Source: CAWCUU01 sp963798855 (GTDB lineage Bacteria > Gemmatimonadota > Gemmatimonadetes > Longimicrobiales > RSA9). Taken from it: 64,000 bases of DNA. The stretch spans positions 310,001 through 374,000 of the forward strand of contig CAWCUU010000004.1 in assembly GCA_963798855.1 (NCBI GenBank), given 5' to 3'. Position 1 is the first letter of the stretch. Every line of letters begins with the position of its first letter. Under the pieces are notes generated by a model. The model had not been told where the DNA came from. It worked only from the letters and a program-made list of their open reading frames with translations, and ran no database searches. This document shows positions 59,983 through 64,000 of this stretch, one piece after another. The position numbers and the translations under genes were made by a program.

Positions 59983-61499
59983 CGCGCGGCTCCGAGGTCG
60001 ATCGGCCGACCCTCCATCTCCCCGGGCGGCGCCACGCCCAGGTGGCGCAGCACCGTAGGCACGAGGTCAATGACGCGGTGCCGGCCAGCGGCTTCCCCGG
60101 CTGCGACGCCCGGCCCGCACGCCACGAACCAGCCCCGTCCCAGGTGGTTCCCGGAGCGGCCGGAGGGCAGCGCACGCGGCACGTCGTAGGCTAAGTCGGG
60201 GAACGCGTCCGATACAATGCGCCGTGTCGAGGCGGCGGCGGGCCCGCTCCACGGCACGATGAGGTCGGGCAGCAGCGGGCGACCGGGCGCGTCGGCCGCC
60301 GCGTCGGCCCAGGCGCGAACGACGCTTCGGGCGAGAGGCTCGCCGGAGTCGGCGTCGCGCAGGCCGAGCACGAGGGACTCGACTTCCCGGCACACCGCCT
60401 CGTACTCCTCGCCCGGCTCAACGATGCCCTCCCGCTCGCGGCCGCGCAGGTTGATGCGGATGTTGCCCGGGCCGTCCATCGGCAGCGGGAACCAACGCGT
60501 CGTTGACCAGTCGAACATCTTCCTCGACCAGAGCGAGACCAGTTCCTGGTTCGCGCGGAGCGGCAGGGCGTGCAGCAGCGGCCGAACCCAGTGGAACGGG
60601 ATGCGTCGCTTCAGGCGATACATCAGTCCGCGGCTCGACGGCGCACCGGGCGCGTGCTCGCTCAACCGCGCCAGGATGTCCGTCAGCAGGTCGGCCCAGC
60701 CGGCGTTCGGTCCCATGCCATGCACCGCGAAGGCCATGACCAGCGCTCCCTCCGGCGCGCACTCCAGGATGCGACCGAGCGCGACGTCGATCTCACGATA
60801 GATCGCGATGAGGTCTGGGTGCGGCTCGTCGCTAGGGGACGCGCCGTCTCCGAGTTGGGAGCGGTCCCACAGGTAATGGCCGGCCCGGTGACCGGCGCTG
60901 AGGACGACGCAGGTGAAGTCCCATGCTTCGCGCTGCATCAGGTCGAGCGCGATGTCCGTGATCTGCCGGTTCGCGGCGGCGAGCCGTCGAGGCAGCACGC
61001 TCAGCGATCGAACGGACTGGCGGCCGAAATGCTCGACGGGCATGAGCGGGCGGCCGTGGCGCCGGACACAGGCGGACCAGAGGCCGTCAGGCCACGAGCC
61101 GCGGCCCATCACGTCGTGCGGACCCCAGCCGCCGAGATAGACGCCGTTCACTGGACGCGGCCGGCCGAGGACCATCGGCACGTCCACGAGGCACACCCGG
61201 AGCCGCTCGGGCAGCGCCTCCCAGAAGGGCCGCGCGTGGATCCACGCGTCCGTGGGCACCTCGACGCTCATTTCGCCGCACCGCCACAGCTTGTTGTGGA
61301 AGGCCCCATGCGAGGGGACGTCGCGCGCGCTGTAGAACGTGGGCCAGACTCCGCCGGGGTAGAGCTCCGCCGGCGATTCGAGTCGCCCGTACAGACCGGC
61401 CCCGCGCAGCCGATCGAGATTCGGCAGCGCCCCTTCCGCGGCGAGGCGCTCGACGACCCCGGCATCCACCGCGTCCAGCCCGACCATGACGACGCTCAT
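59979..61499 (-). CDS. Type I phosphodiesterase/alkaline-phosphatase superfamily protein
   Basis: 506 residues from ATG 61499 with GGAGGTGGGG. Start MSVVMVGLDAVDAGVVERLA and LPNLDRLRGAG is the metal-binding opening of the type I phosphodiesterase/nucleotide pyrophosphatase family; YPGGVWPTFYSARDVPSHG holds the usual nucleophile Thr/Ser region. MAFAVHGMGPNAGWAD and the C-terminal IDLVPTVLRHLG give the remaining metal region. The Asp usually before HGMG is Val here, so one metal ligand may be missing. No signal peptide. Overlaps genes on both sides by 4 bp (glycosyltransferase upstream, GMC downstream). Confidence 0.85.
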   Translation of the reverse strand: MSVVMVGLDAVDAGVVERLAAEGALPNLDRLRGAGLYGRLESPAELYPGGVWPTFYSARDVPSHGAFHNKLWRCGEMSVEVPTDAWIHARPFWEALPERLRVCLVDVPMVLGRPRPVNGVYLGGWGPHDVMGRGSWPDGLWSACVRRHGRPLMPVEHFGRQSVRSLSVLPRRLAAANRQITDIALDLMQREAWDFTCVVLSAGHRAGHYLWDRSQLGDGASPSDEPHPDLIAIYREIDVALGRILECAPEGALVMAFAVHGMGPNAGWADLLTDILARLSEHAPGAPSSRGLMYRLKRRIPFHWVRPLLHALPLRANQELVSLWSRKMFDWSTTRWFPLPMDGPGNIRINLRGREREGIVEPGEEYEAVCREVESLVLGLRDADSGEPLARSVVRAWADAAADAPGRPLLPDLIVPWSGPAAASTRRIVSDAFPDLAYDVPRALPSGRSGNHLGRGWFVACGPGVAAGEAAGRHRVIDLVPTVLRHLGVAPPGEMEGRPIDLGAAR

Positions 61500-62569
61500 G
61501 CCCCACCTCCTTCGATCCAGCGCCTGACCGCCAGCCAATAGGCGCGGAACAGCCGCTCCGCAATGGGTGCGATCCGCGCGACCGCCGGCGTCTCCCGAAC
61601 GTGCCGCGTCATCGGCAGCGGAGCGTCGCGGAGCACTCGGCCGTCCGGTATCCGCCGCGTCCGCTGGACTTCCCGCCGGGCGGCGCTCACGTGGCGCCTC
61701 GCGCGCCAGAGCGACGCGAGGGCGCGGAGCCAGAGCCGGCCCCGGCCCTGATAGATCAGCCAGCCGAGCTGGAGCCCCTCGAACAGGAGGAGCGCCGGGG
61801 CGAGCACGAAGAGCGTTCGCGGGGCGTAGCACTTCGCGATCACGATCCAGCGATTACGGGTCAGGTAGAACTGCCGCTCGTCGCCGGGCACGCGGCCGGG
61901 TCGGTACGACAGGCCCGGCGTCCCGCTGCCGTGCAGCACGCGGGCGCGCGGCTGGACGCGCAGCCGGTGCCCCGCGACACAGGCCCGCACCCCGAAGTCA
62001 TGGTCCTCGAGGTTGAAGCCGAGCGTCTCGTCGAACGGCGCACCACCCGCCCACCGCGCCCGGTCCACGAGAAAGCACGCGGTCACGATGGAAGTCGTGT
62101 CGCACGCGACGGCTTCCGCTCCATCCATGCTCGCTTCGGCGTTACGCGTGGCCAGAAGTCCGAGGAAATGGCAGTCGGCGCTGTCGAAGTGCACCCGAGC
62201 CGGCCGGCTGGCGTACAGCACCCGTGGCGCCACGGCGAGAGTTCCCGGGTTCATCAGCAGGTCTTCCACCAGCACGGCCGCCGTCTCTGGTTCGAGACGT
62301 ACGTCGTTGTCCTGGAACAGGATGAGATCGTTGCGAGCCGCCGCGAAGCCGGCGTTGCGCGCGGCCGCGGGACCCTGGTTCGTTTCCAGCCGCAGCAGCC
62401 GGGCCTCGGGCCACAGCGACTCGACCACAGCCGCGACGTCGGCCGTCGATGCGTCATCGACCAGCAGCACCTCGGCGAACGGCCACGACTGCTCGCGCAG
62501 CGCCGCGAAAGCGTGCGGCAGATGCTGCTCGCCGTTGCGATTGATGATGCACAGCGTGATGTCGCGCAT
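61496..62569 (-). CDS. Family 2 glycosyltransferase
   Basis: 357 residues from ATG 62569. GT-A fold motifs: ITLCIINRNGEQHLPHAFAA, VLLVDDASTADVAAVVESLW, ARNAGFAAARNDLILFQDND (the DxD for nucleotide-sugar metal binding), and FNLEDHDFGVRACVAGHRL (acceptor-side ED motif). A hydrophobic segment (FVLAPALLLFEGLQLGWLIY, about 255-275) suggests membrane attachment. It transfers a sugar from a nucleotide donor to a lipid or glycan. The end overlaps the phosphodiesterase start by 4 bp; the upstream flippase-like gene ends 2 bp before its ATG. Confidence 0.92.
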   Translation of the reverse strand: MRDITLCIINRNGEQHLPHAFAALREQSWPFAEVLLVDDASTADVAAVVESLWPEARLLRLETNQGPAAARNAGFAAARNDLILFQDNDVRLEPETAAVLVEDLLMNPGTLAVAPRVLYASRPARVHFDSADCHFLGLLATRNAEASMDGAEAVACDTTSIVTACFLVDRARWAGGAPFDETLGFNLEDHDFGVRACVAGHRLRVQPRARVLHGSGTPGLSYRPGRVPGDERQFYLTRNRWIVIAKCYAPRTLFVLAPALLLFEGLQLGWLIYQGRGRLWLRALASLWRARRHVSAARREVQRTRRIPDGRVLRDAPLPMTRHVRETPAVARIAPIAERLFRAYWLAVRRWIEGGGA

Positions 62570-62571
62570 CG

Positions 62572-63558
62572 CTACTCCGCGCCGCGATCCGCTCCGACGC
62601 GCGACCGCCGTGTGCGTTCGCGGAGCCGCAGCACCCCATCGGTCAGCGTGCCCGACTCCAGCAGGCCACCCGTCGCGGCGACGACGACCGAGCCGAAAAA
62701 GATCGTCAGAGACCAGGACACGGCGAGGGCCGCGGGCACGCCGATCAGCGCACCGAGCCCCACGAGCCCGGCTTCCCGGACCCCGAGCCCGGCGATCGAG
62801 ATCGGCAGCGTCAACACGACCTGCAGCGCGGCACGGATCCAGAACACCGTCAGCAGCGACAGGTGGAGTCCCGCGGCCCTCGCGAACGCCCACATCACCG
62901 CGGCGCCGACGACCTCGCACGCGACCGACGCGAGCAGCACCCTCGCCTTGCCCTGCGCCGGGATTCGGCCGAACAGCAGCACCCGGTCCAGCAGATCACG
63001 GCTGAGCCGTCCGATCCGCGAGCCGCCTGCCGGCCCTCGCGGCCGGCGATCCGCGAGCCAGCGGCGGTTGGCCAGCGCGAGCAGAGACACGCCCGCCACG
63101 ACGCCCGCGGCCGTAGCCCAGGTCTGCGCTCGCCGGAGATCGATGAACAGGGCGGCCGCACCCACGGTGAGCATCACCAGAAACGATACGCCGCGATTCA
63201 ACACGATCGCGACGGCGGCGGCCCGCCGGTCCGAACCGTGCTGGACGTATTTCACCCAGGTCGCGCCACCTCCGGCGATCGGTCCCGGCAGTACCATCGA
63301 GTAGAACTGGGTCGCGAGGAGGATTCGGAAGAGCGTGCGGTGACTCAGGTGGATCCCCTGACTGTCCGCGATCACCTTCATCCGCACCGTCGAAATCGCG
63401 CGCACCGCATACTGCAGGACGACGCCGGTCAGCACATAGAACGGGTCGAGGCCGCCCAGCGACGAGGCTACCGCCCTGAACGGCACGAAATGGAACAGCA
63501 CGGCGAGCGCGGCGATCGCCACGGTCGCCCGGATGGCCACTTTCGTCAGCCGCTGCAC
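62572..63558 (-). CDS. LPG-synthase/flippase-like membrane protein (UPF0104)
   Basis: 328 residues with about eight hydrophobic segments. Family marks: FRAVASSLGGLDPFYVL, LATQFYSMVLPGPIAGGGATW, VLNRGVSFLVMLTVG, TLPISIAGLGVREAGLVGLGALIG. This is the membrane part of lysylphosphatidylglycerol synthase-like proteins, without the transferase domain; such stand-alone forms are thought to flip lipids or lipid-linked sugars. First gene of the operon; divergent from the gene starting at 63741 over 182 bp. Confidence 0.85.
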   Translation of the reverse strand: MQRLTKVAIRATVAIAALAVLFHFVPFRAVASSLGGLDPFYVLTGVVLQYAVRAISTVRMKVIADSQGIHLSHRTLFRILLATQFYSMVLPGPIAGGGATWVKYVQHGSDRRAAAVAIVLNRGVSFLVMLTVGAAALFIDLRRAQTWATAAGVVAGVSLLALANRRWLADRRPRGPAGGSRIGRLSRDLLDRVLLFGRIPAQGKARVLLASVACEVVGAAVMWAFARAAGLHLSLLTVFWIRAALQVVLTLPISIAGLGVREAGLVGLGALIGVPAALAVSWSLTIFFGSVVVAATGGLLESGTLTDGVLRLRERTRRSRVGADRGAE

Positions 63559-63740
63559 GCTTCCACTCTGTCGGGGTTACCGGCACTCCTGGCGTGACGG
63601 CACCAATCCACAACAATGTCGCTGCGGAGCACCTGCGGAAATTAACGACGACTGAAGCGGCCTGGCGAGGGTGGCGTACCTGCCTTTCGGCGATCCGCAC
63701 TCAGTTCGAGATTGATTCAGACCCTTGGAGCGGAGGTGGC

Positions 63741-64000
63741 ATGGCGGATGAACAATCGCGGTCGAGCGCCGGCAGCGGCGACGTCCGGATCCGACGCTCG
63801 GCACTGCAGCGGCTACGCATGCGGCTGCGCGAGCGACGGTGGGAGCGCGGTGGCGCTGCGCCGCCGCGTCGTCGCCTTCCGGGTGTGCTCGGCATGCGCC
63901 TGCTCTACGCGGGGCTGCTCGGCGCGGCGGCCATCGCGACCGTCGCCGCGCTGCGCTACCCGGACAGTGGCTTCGCGGACCGGTTCGGGCCGAACATCGC
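63741..64000 (+). CDS. Membrane protein, partial (cut by window end)
   Basis: ATG 63741 with GGAGGTGGC just upstream opens MADEQSRSSAGSGDVRIRRS. A long Arg-rich stretch (RRSALQRLRMRLRERRWERG) leads to a membrane helix at about 53-72 (LLYAGLLGAAAIATVAALRY). The frame continues past the window edge (PDSGFADRFGPNI). The N-terminal basic region with one helix fits an exopolysaccharide chain-length/tyrosine-kinase-like or regulator protein, but the family cannot be told from 86 residues. It faces the glycan operon. Confidence 0.6.
   Translation, partial: MADEQSRSSAGSGDVRIRRSALQRLRMRLRERRWERGGAAPPRRRLPGVLGMRLLYAGLLGAAAIATVAALRYPDSGFADRFGPNI

Noticed and set aside
1..64000. tRNA, rRNA genes or complete insertion sequences
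   Set aside because: No cloverleaf-like stretch with a CCA-type end, no conserved rRNA sequence and no transposase was recognised on either strand by reading; a dedicated search could still find a tRNA.

Overview
The window is very GC-rich, chromosomal and densely coded on both strands. The gene content points to a soil-type Gemmatimonadota bacterium or a close relative: SARP/BTAD-type regulators, TolB-like/TPR membrane proteins, an orphan FtsX-like (ADOP) permease, a VPS10/sortilin-like beta-propeller protein, a two-subunit IorAB-type molybdenum hydroxylase and an ABC permease/M1-peptidase system. This is inferred from protein families; no rRNA or tRNA gene is present to confirm it.

Layout. 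1-2470: a decayed dehydrogenase fragment, a divergent DUF2269/TetR pair around an AT-rich palindrome, and a short BTAD protein. 2619-6711: thiosulfate sulfurtransferase, a TolB/TPR membrane protein, an F420-reductase-like enzyme and small membrane proteins. 6724-12803 (minus): an efflux operon in the order TolC-like, adaptor, RND pump, PG0541-type PII-like protein, with ATGA overlaps and a sigma70-like promoter. 12957-20562: a small zinc-ribbon protein, a frameshifted spermidine-synthase-like membrane protein, lipoproteins, an ABM-DinB fusion and a BTAD-TPR regulator. 20645-24987: an ABC-F protein, a DHFR/RibD-like reductase under a TetR regulator with twin operator-like sites, and a Gfo/Idh/MocA oxidoreductase. 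24997-29551: an ABC ATPase followed by what should be one permease/M1-peptidase gene, cut by an in-frame TGA.

29987-41460 is the most rearranged part. An esterase and the IorAB-type hydroxylase lie between an ABC ATPase 5' end and the hydroxylase 3' end. About 5 kb further on, diverged copies of the same two flanks bracket a different cargo, a DUF389 membrane protein. Around this are a decayed BrnT/BrnA remnant, an intact VapBC pair, and a decayed HTH/nucleotidyltransferase toxin-antitoxin remnant joined directly behind the VPS10 gene.

41505-55596: a hypothetical protein, trpS and a VOC protein in one operon, a HerA-like ATPase, a second TolB/TPR protein, an ankyrin/WD40 operon, an ADOP permease and a SnoaL-like protein. 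Two loci carry the same roughly 14-bp tandem repeat (46233-46344 and 51902-52025), the second next to a decayed TPR gene end. A decayed second ADOP lies at 54847-55121.

55343-64000: a secreted TPR protein, a MITE-like nested inverted repeat, an OmpA/Pal lipoprotein with its own terminator, and a tight four-gene minus-strand operon (LPG-synthase/flippase-like membrane protein, GT2 glycosyltransferase, type I phosphodiesterase, GMC oxidoreductase) that looks like a surface-glycan or glycolipid locus. It is divergent from a membrane protein cut by the window edge.

No CRISPR array, prophage, transposase, rRNA or tRNA gene was seen.
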